Notes: a model not told the origin generated them from the letters alone. 64,000 nt of DNA from Anisodus tanguticus (GCA_034509755.1 CM067541.1:22618001-22682000); one strand, 5' to 3'; numbered from the stretch's first letter, positions 11,648-24,567 are shown. Translations and numbers: made by a program.

Positions 11648-11665
11648 ATATGTACTTAATGGAGG

Positions 11666-12900
11666 TGTGAATCTTAATCATTCAGATTAAGCACATTAAG
11701 CGTATTTGTTTTACATGTTAATCTTAATTATTTAGATTCAGCTCATTAAGTTCATTTGTTTTACAAGTATGAATTTTAATCATTCAGATTCAGTCCATTA
11801 AGTTCATTTGTTTTATTTCCTTATGAAGCCTCTTAATGGGTCTGAATGAATTAGATCTGCAACAAAGTCTTAATACTATTCAACTTCATTTAAAATAATA
11901 TGTCTTATTTCACAAAAACTTTCACGTTTTCTCTTCTCATCAAAATTTTCACGTCTCTAATTATCCTTTCTCAACCAAATATTATCAAGAACTCTTGTTG
12001 CCGCAAATATTAATTGATTAACTACACCAACAAAATTATTTTCTTGAATCTATCAAAATTTTGTTTAAAATCCTATGTATAAACCCACTTCGTGATCTAT
12101 TTTGCACAAGAAAAATTAAACATGAGGAATTCATCTTATCAATAAAATCCCTACATTCACTTCTTATCAATAAAATCCCTACATTCACTTCTCAATATCT
12201 AAAAAACCGCAATGACTCTATAAATTAGTGTTTCTCGATATAATAACAATAAATTGAAATAAAAAACTTGAATACTACATAACCCTCTAATAAAATTTGG
12301 AACTAAATACATAATATCAAGCTTCAAGAAACAACAGAGAACGTTGTCAAACATTGAAAAGTTTTCTCCTTTTTGTCTTATTTTAATAAAGTTTCTTAGT
12401 AGAACATCTTGTGGGATTCAGCCATAAAAACTCTCTTTAAATCACTTTCAGTTGATAGAGAAAGGTTTACCATTTTAATAATAAGCATAAATTCTTTAAA
12501 AAGTTCATGGTACGTTGTTACAATTTTTTTTATATTGATATATATCTTTTAGTTGCATTTCTGATGTTCAAATTTTATCTTTGTAGAAAAAAAAAAGATA
12601 TAGTTCAAATATTTAACCAAATATATTATTAAAAATATTATTTTTTATCAAAAATAAATTTATTTTGCTGAGATGAGATTTTTATAATATTTTGTTGATA
12701 TAGTAATTAGTTCCATATGAACATTCAGATATTGAAAACGAACAATCATAATCACTCAGTATTCAGATCTAGAGATAAAATTTTAATGTTTAGATGTGTA
12801 TTTAGTTTCAGACATCTAGATCTTAATGTACATCTTAATATTCAAATATGTATTCAGATTAAGACGTCTTAATCTTAATGGAAACAAATGAGGCGTAAGA
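11666..12900. repeat. Tandem and inverted AT-rich repeats, possible MITE remains
   Basis: Three copies of a roughly 53-bp unit containing CATTAAG...TTTGTTTTA lie at 11668-11818. An inverted relative (CTTAATGGAAACAAATGAGG) lies at about 12874-12893, suggesting a non-autonomous DNA element about 1.2 kb long; no target duplication was confirmed. A 28-bp perfect tandem duplication (CTTATCAATAAAATCC...) lies at 12135-12190. No coding sequence is seen. Confidence 0.4.
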
Positions 12901-13103
12901 TATTGTAAACGTTAATGCATATCTTACTCGTATGCATTTATTTACTATAATTGATCAGCACTTATAAGTCTCTTATTAAATACTTACTAATTACTTTTTA
13001 TAAAAAATTAAATACTTACTTTATTTTCTCAAGTACTCCTATCTGTCAGTGATTTTGCTGGTCCGAATCAGTGAACAAATGTTAAATTGCACCATTTTTT
13101 ACA

Positions 13104-13610
13104 GCTTGTTTGGATAATTGTTATACTTGTTACCTAATGTAATATATTGTGTTGTTAGTTTAAATACAATGTTTGTTTTGATTGTTACTTAAATTTTATT
13201 GTATCATATTGTTAAATTTATCGTTACGTAACGATTAAAAGTCTCATTTATGTAACGACCGATTTGGGGTGATGTGTCGTTACCTTGTTTTTCTCTTCTC
13301 ACTTGTCTTTGTCGTCTATTATCTAATAATTTTATTTTATCTTTTATCCTACTTTTTTTTATAATAGCTCTATCTCGTACCCTGTTTTTCTTGTAGGTCT
13401 GTCCTTCAAATTATTGACATGTGACATTATGTAACGACGAGAAATAATATAATCTATCTAAACGTTATATTCATCATAACAGTACAATACAATACTACAC
13501 AATATAATACATGCGAAACGATACGTAACCTACTGTACCGCCCATTATTGTCCCTCGAGCGACAGTGCTCACTATCTTTTTCTTTTCCCCTTGAACAACC
13601 AAACAAAAAT
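13104..13610. repeat. Possible MITE-like sequence
   Basis: GCTTGTTTGGATAATTGTTA on the left and several ATACAATAC/GTAACGA motifs toward a CCAAACAAAAATTCATCC end on the right look like an inverted, internally repetitive element. The boundaries and target duplication are not clear. Confidence 0.3.
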
Positions 13611-13964
13611 TCATCCAACAGAATTTTGGAAAGGAAATGAAGACAGAAAAATAATACAATGAAGAAGACACAAATCACTAAATTAACATTACTTCTACAT
13701 CCATTTCTGTCATTAGGGGATATGAGAAAAGATTACAACATGGCACACTCCTATGACATGTATACATTATATCATTATCCTTTTTCTTCATGTTCCAAAA
13801 ACATAAAACTAGATTTTTAAAAATAATTAAAAGAAAAGGACTTAAGAAATGTGATGCAATATTGGATGACAAATGTTCACATGCTCCCTGGAGGTGCAAG
13901 AGAGAGCTCAAGATTGAGAGGCTCGGCACTGGTGATTGGTGATGGTGGCTGACTCTGTTGGACC

Positions 13965-16900
13965 TAAGGGTGGCCAATGGGGCGGGTCGGCCCGGTCCCG
14001 CCCCGCCCCAGTCCCACTATAAAAATAAAAAAAATCGGTATTGGGACTCGAACCGGGATGGGACCTGGGCTCGTCACGCCCGGGCTCATCCCGCCACAGT
14101 CCCGCCAGCCCCCCGACCCGCCCCCGTCCCGCCCGACCCCTCCCCTTTGCACAAAATAACCGTTGCACCAACGGCGATTTTATATTTTGGCCGTTGTGCA
14201 ACGGCCATTTTTGGCCTCCCCCTCCCCCCAACCCCCTTAATATTTATTTTTAACCCCTAAGTTATTATATTTATAATTTAACCCAATTTTCCAACTATAA
14301 ATACCTCATTTTCTCTTCATCTTTCTTACAAATCTTCCTACAATCTCTCAATCTATCTCTCAACAAGTCTATATTGTCTACTAAATATCCAATTTTATTT
14401 ATTCATTTGGGAGTGAAGTTGACAACTAGCTTGAGGATCTTCCATCGAGCAAAGTTTCAATTTTCAACCTCTCGATCACACGCCGACATTACGTCGGCGT
14501 TTGGTACATTTGTTCCTTCATTAAATTATTATTGTTTCTTTATTTTAATTAGCGCACTTATTTTTATTTACTTTAATTATTTATTTGTACAATTAAAATG
14601 GAATGATTGAAACGTATGATTACGGGTAAGGGTAAAGGTAAGGGTAAGGGTAAGGCTTCTTCTAGTAGGGATAACAAGGGCAATGGTACTTCTTCTAGTC
14701 ATCCTATTCCTAGACAAGATGATTTGGTTGAAACTCATTTTTTTCCTGAAATACCATTAGATTTAGACGCTGAGATATTTTCTGAAACTCAACAAGACTT
14801 TAATTTAGATTTAGAAGATGATCTAGATGACACACCACTAATGTGGATGACACACCCACTAGTGCACCTCTAACTGAAACGCCTCTTATTCCCCCTAGTA
14901 TGAGACGACGCCCAACAAAACGAAAATTAAAATCGGATGCATGGAATTTTTTTGATATGGATGAAGAGAATCAAGTAGTTAGATGTCTAATTTGTAAAAA
15001 TGTTTTTAAATTTAAAATGGAAAAAGGTCAGGGTGGGACGAGAGGTTTATTAAGATACGTACAAAACTTTCACCAAGCTAGGTGGAACCAACACCTGGCT
15101 GAAAAATTGGGTGCACCAATGCTCTCTCAGTCGGGACAATGTTCACATATTGTCCCGGACCAAGTACATGGTCAAATTAACCCTATGACGGGGGAATTGT
15201 AGGCCCTAAATACGATAAACATAAAGATAGGGAAGCAATAGCAAAATTAGTTGTTGTGGAGGGTTTGCCTTTTTCATTTCCTTCCTCTCCTGGTTTTATT
15301 CATTATATTAGAGATATGTATAATCATGCTTTTAACGGTTTTCCTAGACCAACTGTTAGGCGAGATGTATTTAAATTTGCACATGAATATCAACAGTATT
15401 TACGTTATTCCTTATATCATTTTTAAGGTAAAGTATATATCACGTCCGATATAGGCTGTAGTACTAACGGCCATGATTATTTAACGGTAACATGGCATTG
15501 GATTGATTATAAATGGACTATGCAAAATGTATTTTAGCGTATAGATATATAGATGATAGGCACACTGGTACTTTTATTTCAGAAAATATTCTTTCAGTTC
15601 GTGATTATTATGGCATAACTGATAAAATTATGACTATTACATTGGATAACACTTCTTCTAATAATTATGCTATTAGACTTTTAAAAGATCTTTTAACTTC
15701 ATCTTTTCCAAATCATTCTCATATAAAATGTGCATGTCATATTTATAACGTAGTTGTAAAGGATGGTCTAACACTTTTTGCAGACATTCTTAATAATTAC
15801 AATTTGCTATAAACTTTATTTTTAGAAGTAATAGAATACAACGAAAAAAAGAATATAAAAAACTTGTCACGATTGCGGACTACCTTATAGAAAAATTCCC
15901 GAAGAAGTAGTCAGTAGGTGGAATTCTTTAGACGAGCAACTACTTGTTGCTTATGATTATAGAAAACCTATAACTTTATTTTTTAACGCCCATAATCGAA
16001 ATTCAAATGATATTGTTGTGGATAACGATTAGGGAAAATTTCAGAACTTATTGTATTTCCAGAGAAATTTTTTCAAGCAACAAAAGAATTTTTCAGAAAT
16101 ATATGAAAAAATTAGCTTATAAGGCACCTATTAAAAAAATATTTTATTCTTATTCCCACTATTATATTATTGATGTTGTATTAAATCCGACTATTAAAAT
16201 AGACAGTTGTAAAGCACTAATTGAAACTATTTATGATTGTATAGCAGTACTTCCACCTCCAACTCCAAAAAATCCAAATGACCTACCACATATTGAACAA
16301 ACTAAAAAATAAGTGTTGTCTAACATACAAGATGAATGCAAAAAAGTATATATGCATTACCAACTAGAAAGTGATAGCAACCAACCAACTTTCATACTAT
16401 CTTCTTCTTCTTCAACACAACCTCAAAAAAGACATGTTGTTTATGCGGCTAGTGTTGAAAGCCTTAGAAATAGAATGTATAGTGGTAACACTACTAACCA
16501 AGTTAGTGAATTTGATATTTTTGTTTTGCAGGGTGTTGTATCGTACCAAGCAGTTCTCAATGAAGAAGGACGTCAAGACTTGCTGAAATATTGGAGGAAG
16601 AATGAGAAGAAATTTCTGACACTGTCAAAGATGGCTCGAGATGTGTTAAACATTCAATCGTCATCAACAGCGTCTGAAAGCGCTTTTTCTGCCGGCAGAT
16701 TTCAAATAGGAGAGCATAGACACTCATTAGCGGGAGACAGCTTGGAGATTGCAGTATTATTCAGAGATTGAATACTAGCGGAGTGGAGAAGGTGTGGTCA
16801 ACCAGAGATCAACGAAGAAGAAGACGAAATATACAACAAAATCTTATCCGACGGAGGTGAAAGCGACGTCGAGCAATTTGACCAACAAATACCAGTTCCA

Positions 16901-17360
16901 ACCGAAGAACCAACAAAAAATTATAAAGAAACTAGAAAATGTGTTTTTAAATATGTAATTTTTTTAATTGCAATTTTAGTTTTTACTATGTTATTTGCAT
17001 CTTTCAACACCACAAAGTTGCAATTTTGACAATTGTATTACAAAAAAATTATATTTCTATTAAATAATATAAGAGGCACAAAAACAACATTGGAATATTT
17101 GTATTACACTATGTTGTTTATATGTGTTTTTAAAAATTAAGTAAAAAAAAAATCCAGAAAAAAACCGATCCCGACCCCGCCCCGCCCCGACCCTATAATA
17201 TCGGTCCCTTTTTCAGACAGGACCGGGATCGAGACGGGACCGGGTAACGGGATCGAGACGGGACCGGGTACCGGTCCCGCCATACCTCCCATCCCGTCGG
17301 GTCCCGTCCCGCCGAGACCCGCCCCGCCCAACCCCGGACTCGTCCCGTTGGCCAGTCTTA
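13965..17360 (+). mobile_element. hAT transposon copy 1 (3.4 kb)
   Basis: Ends TAAGGGTGGCCAA and TTGGCCAGTCTTA are inverted repeats. The flanking octamers are GTTGGACC (13957-13964) and GTTGGAAC (17361-17368), a 7/8 target duplication. The subterminal 150 bp at both ends are very GC-rich, unlike the AT-rich interior. It carries a decayed transposase with BED finger and hAT C-terminal motifs, and sits inside the ERF pseudogene. Confidence 0.93.
14607..16950 (+). pseudogene. hAT transposase remnant (copy 1)
   Basis: In order: a Gly/Lys/Ser-rich N-terminus with GKGKGKGKASSSR; a BED-type zinc finger (WNFFDMDEENQVVRCLICKN ... GGTRGLLRYVQNFHQARW); YGITDKIMTITLDNTSSNN with the catalytic-core Asp region; HIKCACHIYNVVVKDGL; and a dimerisation domain MARDVLNIQSSSTASESAFS with HRHSLAGDSLEIAVLFRDW. 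Frames are split at about 14870, 15200, 15820, 16010 and 16770, so it cannot make an active enzyme. Confidence 0.92.
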
Positions 17361-17518
17361 GTTGGAACCCACACCCACTGTCGTCGCCGTTAGTGTCACC
17401 ACCAATGAAATTATAATATCTTTTTGGTCTCGAGATATCACTCTACCTCTCATAAAAGCCTCCAAAAGTGCTTAGCACGCGCCATTGGCTGCGAAAACCT
17501 CACCGCACCACTGTTAAG

Positions 17519-20500
17519 TAAAGCTGGCCAGTGGGCCGGGACAGCCCGACCCCGACCCGAGAGCCGTCCCGAGCCCGCCCGGTCCCGCCCCGACCCCGCC
17601 AAAAAAAAAAAAAAAAAAATTACGGGGCGGGACTCGAACTCGGGACGGGACGAGGTCTCGTCCCGCGAGACCCGAGCCCGCCCCGACCCCGCCCTTTGCA
17701 AAAATGGCCGTTGCACCAACGACCATTTTAGATTATGGCAGATTGGCCAACGGCCATTTTAGCCCCCCCCCCTCCCCCAACCCCCTACCCTTTAATATTT
17801 ATTTTTAACCCATAAGTTATTATATTTACACTTTAACCCAATTTTTCAACTATAAATAACTCATTTTCTCTTCATCTTTCTCACAAATCTTCCTACAATC
17901 TCTCTAATTTCTCAATATATCTCTCTACAATTCTACATTGTTTGCTAAATATTCAATTTTATTTATTCATTTGGGAATTGGTAGTGAAGTTGGCAACTAG
18001 CTTGAGGATCTTCCATCGAGCAAAGTTTCAATTTTCAACCTCTCGATTACACGTCGACGTTACGTCGGCGTTTGGTACATTCGTTCCTTCATTAAATTAT
18101 TATTGTCTGTTTATTTAGTTTAGATCACTTAATTTTATTGTCTTTAATTATTTATTTATTATCATAATTAAAATGGAAGGATTAAAAGGTATGTTTAAGG
18201 GTAAAGGTAAGGGTGCTTCTTCTAGTAGGGGCAACCAGGGCAAGGGTACTTCTTCTAGTCATCTTATTCCTACACGGGATGATTTTGTTGATACTCAACA
18301 TTTTCCTACAATACCATTAGATTTAGACCAGGAGCTATTTTTCGGAACTCAAGAAGACTTTAATTTAGACGATGATCTAGATGATATAACCACTAATGTT
18401 GATGACAACACACCCACTAGTGCACCTTCAACCGAAATACCTCCTATTCCCCCTAGTATGAGATGAGGTCCAAAACGACCATTAAAATCGGATGCATGAA
18501 CATTTTTTGATAGGGACGTAGAGAATCAAGTAGCCATATGTAAAATTTGTAAAAATGTTTTAAAATTTAAAAGCGAAAAAGGTCACGGTGGGACGGGGGT
18601 TTAATTAGACACGTAGTAAGTGCTCATCCCGGCTAGGTATGCCCAATACCGGGCTTCAAAACCGGGTGCGCAAACGCCCGCTCCATCGGGACAAGGTTCA
18701 CATACTAATATTGTCCGGACCAAGTACAAGGTCAAATTAAACCTATGACGGGGGGAATTGTAGGCCCTAAATACAATAAACATAGAGATAGGGAAGCAAT
18801 ATCAAAATTAGTTCTTTGTGGAGGGTTTGCCTTTTTCATTTCCTTCATCTCCCGATTTTATTCATTACATTAGAGATATATATAATCCTGCTTTTAACGG
18901 TTTTCCTAGATCAACTCGTTAAGAGAGATGTATTTAAATTCGCGCATGAATATCAACAATATTTACGTTTTTCATTATATCATTTTAATGGCAAAGTATC
19001 CATCACGTCGATATAGGTCGTAGTACTAACGGCCATGATTATTTAATCGTAACTTGTCATTGGATAGATTATAAATGGTCTATGCAAAAACGTATTTTAG
19101 CGTATAGATATATAGATGATAGGCACACCTTGGTACTTTTATTGCAGAAAATATTTATCAAGTGTGCGATTATTACGGAATTACCGATAAAATTATGACT
19201 ATTACATTAGATAACGCTTCTAGTAACAATTACGCAATTACAATTTTAAAAAATAGTTTAACTCCGTTTTTTCCGGACCATTTTCATATAAAATGCGCGT
19301 GCCATATATATAACTTAATTGTAAAGGATGGTCTATCACTTTTTGAAGACATTCTTAGTAAAATACAATTTGCTATAAACTTTATTTTTAAAAGTAATAA
19401 AGTACAACGTAGAAAAGAATATAAAAAAATTTGTCATGATTGTGGACTACCTTTTAGAAAAATTCCACAAGAAGTATCCACTAGGTGGAATTCTTTATAC
19501 GAGCAACTACTTGTTGCTTATGACTATAAATTACCTATAACTTTATTTTTTAACTCTCATAATAAAAAGCCGGTGATATGATTTTAGATAGTGATTGGGA
19601 AAAAATTTCCGAACTTATTGTATTTTTAGAGAAATTTTTTCAAGCAACAAAAGAATTTTCCGGTATATATTATCCTACTATTTCAACTATGTTATTTTAT
19701 ATAACTCTAATATTTTTATTACTTAGTGAATATATGGAAAAACCAAAGCTTATAAGGCAAACTATTAAAAAAATGTTTGTCAAAATAAAAAAAATATTTT
19801 ATTCCTATTCCCTCTATTTATATTATTGGTTCGTATTAAATCCTACTATTAAAATAGACGATACTAAATCACTAATTGAAACTATTTACGATTGTATAGA
19901 AGTACTACCACCTCCAAGTCTCAAAAATCTAAATCACCCACCACCTATTGAACAAACTAAAGAAGAAGTATTGTCTAGCGTAGAACACCAATGCAAAAAT
20001 ATATATAGATTTTATCAACAAGAAAATGCTAGTAACTTACCACCTTCCATACCATCTTCTTCATCTTCAATACAACCTCACAAAAGACATGTTGTTTCGC
20101 GGCTAGTATTGAAAGCCTCGAAATAGAATGTGCGGTCGTACCTCTACTACTAACCAAATTAGCGAGTTGGATATTTTTGTTTTGCGGGGTTCGTGCATCG
20201 TATCAAGAAGTTATCAATGAAGATGGACATGAAGACTTTCGAAATACCGGAGGGGAATGAGAAGACCTTTCCGACACTTTCAATGATGGCTCGAGATGTT
20301 TTGAACATTCAAGCGTCGTCAAGCTGCGTCGAAAGCGCTTTTTTCGCAGCAGATATCAAATAGGAGACCACAGACACTCATTAGCCGGAGACAAACTTGG
20401 AAATTGCGGTATTATTCGAGAGATTGGATACGAGCGGAGCGGAGAAGGTGCGGTCAACCGGAGATCAACGAAGAAGATGATGAAAACTACAACGAAATCT

Positions 20501-20738
20501 TAACCGAAGGTAGTGGAAGCGACGTGGATCAATTTGACCAACAAATACCAATTCCAACCGAAGAACCACATGAAATCATCAAGCAATTAGAACAGGTTTT
20601 TTTGAGAATGTAATTTTTTTAATTGTAATTTTATTATGTAATTTGTAACTTTTGCTTGATCAATTACGTTGTAACCGCCAGACCCTAACCGCCAGACCCG
20701 GCCCGCCAGACCCGAGCCCGGCCCACTGGCCACTCCTA
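17519..20738 (+). mobile_element. hAT transposon copy 2 (3.2 kb)
   Basis: Starts TAAAGCTGGCCAGTGGG and ends with the complement of TAGGAGTGGCCAGTGGG. Perfect 8-bp duplication CTGTTAAG on both sides (17511-17518 and 20739-20746). Same family as copy 1 with the same GC-rich subterminal regions. It inserted only about 150 bp of host sequence from copy 1, in the same orientation. Confidence 0.95.
18173..20613 (+). pseudogene. hAT transposase remnant (copy 2)
   Basis: Begins MEGLKGMFKGKGKGASSSRG and carries the same domain order as copy 1. The best preserved block is 19162-19581 (YGITDKIMTITLDNASSNNY, HIKCACHIYNLIVKDGLSLF, VSTRWNSLYEQLLVAYDY), then FFQATKEFSGIYYPTISTML. Stops and shifts occur at about 18464, 19015, 19581 and 20125; the end matches WRRCGQPEINEEDDENYNEI. 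Confidence 0.92.
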
Positions 20739-20746
20739 CTGTTAAG

Positions 20747-21203
20747 TCTGGAAGAGGATCGATCTGATAGCGTTGATATGATTACAGAGGTTATTATTGA
20801 TGTAATTATTATCATTGATATTCTTAGCCCTGATTGTCGAAGAAAAATTAGTTATGGCCTTATTGCCACAAAACAACCTCGAGGTCGTATAGTAGGCCCG
20901 AGCAGCTTGCTCGAGCGTATCAAAAGTCCTGAGTCAGACACGTGTCCTCTGGATAGGATCTTTGATCTCAATCGTGTACCTTCCCCATGACATCTTCCTC
21001 ACACCTCTATAATGCACCTCATCCATAGTCATCGCCATAGTTGCGTCGTCGTTTTCCATCAGTGCCATCTGAAAAATCGAAAGGAATTTAGTATATAGAG
21101 AAGAAGAATTAGTGAGTGAAAAAGGAAGAAGGATAATGGTTTATATAGCCACCTCTCAAGGGGATTTGTGGGGGTCTACTTATTTATGTGGCATTTGAGT
21201 TTA
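20747..21203 (-). other. 5' part of the ERF pseudogene and its upstream region
   Basis: Covers the AP2 domain (about 20800-21020), start codon (21068) and a leader to about 21140 with a TATA-like box at about 21140-21150 on the minus strand. Plus-strand frames here are antisense shadows. Confidence 0.6.
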
Positions 21204-21576
21204 GGGCGCGTTTGGTGAGAATGAAATTGTGTTCTTGAAAAACAAATGAAATTGTTATTTATTTTTTAATATTTGGTAAGTAAGTATTACCAAATATTAT
21301 ATGGGGGTGGGATAGTGGGGGAGTGAGGTTCTGGGGTGGCGGTGGGTGGTATGGTCAAAGGCTTGGGGTTGGGGCGTTAGGTGGGTGTGGAGGAGACAAT
21401 GTACTTGGAATGTTAATTATGGAACTTGTTTTTCCTACTTTCATTAGGGAAGTCAATTTCTTTTAAAGAATTTATTTTTCTGAAAAAAAAATGTCTTTCA
21501 AAATATTTTGATCAATCAAACATAGAAAAATAAAAAAAAAATTGAGAAAATGTTTTCTGCCGTACCAAACACACCC
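21204..21576. mobile_element. Harbinger-like MITE
   Basis: Ends GGGCGCGTTTGG and CCAAACACACCC are inverted, with TTA on both sides (21201-21203, 21577-21579). 373 bp, non-coding. Confidence 0.8.
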
Positions 21577-21904
21577 TTAGTTGACGACATTTTCATTTTT
21601 TTCAGATACGTGGGGTATGGTACACACACATTTGTATCTTCCAATACCTGATTGTTGTTACGAAACTGCATGCTCAATTGTCTTTTTCTATTTTTTCACT
21701 ATGCCACGCCCCACCCCTCACGACAAAAGAAAGCTAAAATCTTTTCCCATTGGCTTTTTTTGTCCCTTTTTGTTTTATTTTTTCTCAACTCAAGAAAATA
21801 TGGAAATCTAAAAATGTTATTCAAGGGTTCTTGTTGGGATCACCAATCAATTTACAAAATTAAAGTAAGGTTTTGTTGAATATTTTTCAATAATATTTTT
21901 TTTG

Positions 21905-22400
21905 TATGTGACATTATATGTACGACAAGTAAAGTTGTTATTTTAGCTAACACAGATTACATATTATATATACGATAAATATAACTATTATTTTAGTTCA
22001 ATAAAAATTTATGAATGTCATTTTGCGCCTGCGAATTACGTATTATATATGTACGACAACGACAAGTATAACCATTATTTTAGCTGACGTAGACTACGTA
22101 TTATATATACGACAAATTTAATTAACAACTATTCTAGTTCAATAAAAAGTTATGTTTGTCGTTTTACGTGGGCGGAGTACGTAATATATAGCGCAAATTA
22201 CGTATTATATATATGATAAATATAATTGTTCTTTTAGTTCAATTAAAATTATGTCTATTGGTTTGCGCTGCGGAATTACTTAATATATGTACGATATATA
22301 TAACTGTTATTTTAGTTGTTGCAGATTACGTATTATAGATACGACAAATATAACAATTATTTTAATTCAATAAAAAGCTACATTTATCATTTTGAGTCGT
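21905..22400. repeat. Minisatellite, 100-140-bp unit
   Basis: About four diverged copies share TTACGTATTATATATACGAC then TATTTTAGTTCAATAAAA (near 21990, 22130, 22230 and 22350). Confidence 0.7.
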
Positions 22401-22652
22401 CGTGTGATTCACAGATCATATCTTTTAAAGTTATGCATGTGCATATTCAGAAAATAATTGACTAAACGACAAAGAACTTGATTATCATAATAAGCCACAT
22501 ATTAAGAAAATAAATTAATAGTTGCGTTTGTTTTTTATATTGTATATTTTAGAATTTGACGGGATTTTCTTGATATTTATAGTTAAGTCTCTTTTTTATG
22601 ATTTCGGGCAAATCTAACAGATAGAGTTTCATAAATATTATATGGAGACTAA

Positions 22653-22866
22653 GGGCTCGTTTGGTACGAGGGATAAGAGATATTTAATCCCATATTAAAT
22701 TTGATATGTGTTTGTCGCATATTTGGTAGGATAAAATCGTGGTATAACTAATTCCAGGATAATAAAGTTATTTTTATTCATGTAGGAGGGTGGAATAACT
22801 AATCCCAAAATAATTAATTTTGAGATAATTAATTCTGAAATAACTCGTTTCCAACTAAACGACCCC
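22653..22866. mobile_element. Harbinger-like MITE
   Basis: Left end GGGCTCGTTTGGTACG; right end AACTAAACGACCCC; TAA flanks both (22650-22652 and 22867-22869). 214 bp with internal inverted AATCCC/GGGATT segments. Confidence 0.78.
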
Positions 22867-22941
22867 TAAAGTGTTATTTTTTGACAAATTTAAAGGATTA
22901 AAATTCTCCCTTTAAAAATTGATTCCCTTCCGATTCTCTTA

Positions 22942-24175
22942 GGGGTTGTGTTGGTAGGGTGTATAAGAATAATGCTGAATATGGTGTATAATAATGTTAG
23001 TATTAGTAATGCTGATATTAATTATGATGAGTTATCTTTTACTCATTGTTTGGTTTGGTGTATTAAAGCATTGATAATTTCTAAAAATAATATTTATTTA
23101 CAAAAATACCTTCCTCATTCTTTAGCTTTGTGAATTATATTTATTGCACCAGTTTTACTCTCAATGACTATTTTTACTGATTTCATTTTTAGATTTCTTG
23201 TATATATATATATATATAAAATAAGATTATGTACCTATTTTAGTACACCCGTAAAGTAGTAACAAGGTAAAGAATGGGCATACCCCTCCTATGACTGATT
23301 TATTGCCCTATTAATTCATGACAACTATGCTAGCTTGCAGCATGGACATTTATAGGCAAAAAAAAAAAAGCAAAAACTGGATATAGGATAGTCAGTTTAT
23401 TAAAAAGGCAGTTTTTTGAATTTTGAATGATCAATTATTTATATATATTAATTGAATTTTTTAATATATATATATATATAATATTCGTAAGGGTGACTCA
23501 GTTGGTTAAGCCTAATGCTTTAAGTTTGAAATCTCCTGCCTACGGCAACATGAGATTTTACCTTTTGGGTTGAGCTTATCGCATGGGGCTTGCCTAGTGC
23601 GAGTTGCCTCTCTTGTGTGGTTTGCAAGTTATTGTACAAGAACCGATTTACCTGTGCGCACTCAAAATGATAGTGGATGAGAATTTTCATGGCATCAAAA
23701 AAATATACATATAGAATTGTGATCAAAATTATACTGAATTCTGTGAAATCCACAATCATATGAAAACTGAGTGCAGATCACCCCAAAACCATAAACTTCA
23801 GGAAAAAAATAAAAAGAATAAAATTTGATGAACACGAAAAGGAGAAAGAAAGAGAAAGTCAAAACTTCAAGAGGTAAAAACCAAGATAAGAAGAAAAATG
23901 GATTGAAATCCTTTTACTTGTGAATTTGATGAAAATCCATAATCATATGAAATAGGGGTAATGGTGTCTTTAATCATGCTTATGCATGTATAAAATTTAT
24001 TGCATTGCTAATATCATAGTTTGTTATGTATTAGTTATGTATAAGATAATAGAGTGTATAATTAATGTTTGTATTAGATATGCATAGATTGAAAAAATAT
24101 ACCAAACAAAAGATTAATAATACATAAAATTAATGCATGCACTATTTTCTCTAATACATCCTGCCACACCACCCC
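22942..24175. mobile_element. Harbinger-like element with a nested SINE
   Basis: Left end GGGGTTGTGTTGGTAGG and right end CCTGCCACACCACCCC are inverted; TTA occurs at 22939-22941 and 24176-24178. The interior includes TA microsatellites (23193-23217, 23459-23482) and the SINE at 23487. Confidence 0.75.
23487..23720 (+). mobile_element. tRNA-derived SINE (probable)
   Basis: GGGTGACTCAGTTGGTTAAG has a Pol III box A (TGACTCAGTTGG) near the 5' end, with a degenerate box B (GTTTGAAATCTCC) about 40 bp on. The rest is a non-tRNA body. It interrupts the Harbinger-like element. Family not assigned. Confidence 0.6.
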
Positions 24176-24215
24176 TTAGACACACCGCAGGAAAACTAAA
24201 AAGTTGAGAGAAAAA

Positions 24216-24333
24216 GAATGAAGAGTTGTAGAGGGTAGAGTTAAAAGTTCAAAGGGTTGTTACTCCTCTCTGCAATACCTATGATTTCAATTTTTGATGT
24301 ATCAAAAATAAAATAAAATTCAACATCCCTCTT
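24216..24333 (+). ncRNA. Element A (hairpin/pseudoknot repeat), delta type
   Basis: GAATGAAG start, P1 strands TTGTAGAG and CTCTGCAA, loop AGGGTTGTT and tail AACATCCCT. It precedes the delta-type B at 24403 by 69 bp. Confidence 0.45.
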
Positions 24334-24402
24334 GTAGTTAAACAGTACCAAACGGCCCTTTAGGTCTTTGCTAGTAATAATAATAATTGTAGCGAAAATT
24401 CC

Positions 24403-24567
24403 GAGGCAGTGATGATGATTTTTTTCTTTGTTTCTCTGAGCTAATCTATTAGGGCAGGAGAGTAATTAGACCTGTATCTTGGCGGGGCAACCCGGAAACC
24501 CGGTGTTTGCAGTCATGGAAGTGATTCCAGTGTCTCTTTTGGCTAATTGTAAATATATCTGAGCCTC
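24403..24567 (+). ncRNA. Element B (box C/D-like), delta type, intact boxes
   Basis: GAGGCAGTGATGATG at the 5' end and CTGA (24559-24562) followed by GCCTC: five-pair terminal stem GAGGC/GCCUC. It contains the cores CCTGTATCTTGGCGGGGCAA and TTTGCAGTCATGG. A partial second core copy (TTGGCGGGGCAACCCGG, TTTGCAGCCATG) follows at 24576-24640, cut off by the hAT insertion. Confidence 0.6.

Larger units (their letters stand above)
13877..21068 (-). pseudogene. ERF-type AP2 transcription repressor, broken by two hAT insertions
   Basis: On the minus strand from ATG at 21068 the frame reads 17 residues, then an AP2/ERF domain: VHYRGVRKMSWGRYTIEIKD, FDTLEQAARAYYTTSRLF, GNKAITNF. These align with YRGVRxRPWGRYAAEIRD...FDTAEEAARAYD of ERF proteins, which bind GCC-box DNA. 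Where WLGTFDT is expected, TGA replaces the Trp codon. The frame shifts after the domain. The gene resumes at 17518-17361 and at 13964-13877, where LNLELSLAPP, an LxLxL EAR repression motif, stands five residues before the stop. That C-terminal EAR fits repressor ERFs. Both hAT copies lie inside the coding sequence, and TGA plus a frameshift also inactivate it. A TATA-like CTATATAAACC lies about 80 bp upstream. Both the AP2 match and the EAR tail are clear; subgroup assignment is inference. Confidence 0.85.

Noticed and set aside
13958..14260. Proline-rich frames at the left end of hAT copy 1
   Set aside because: They follow the GC-rich subterminal region; same artefact at 17424-17762 and 47329-47671.
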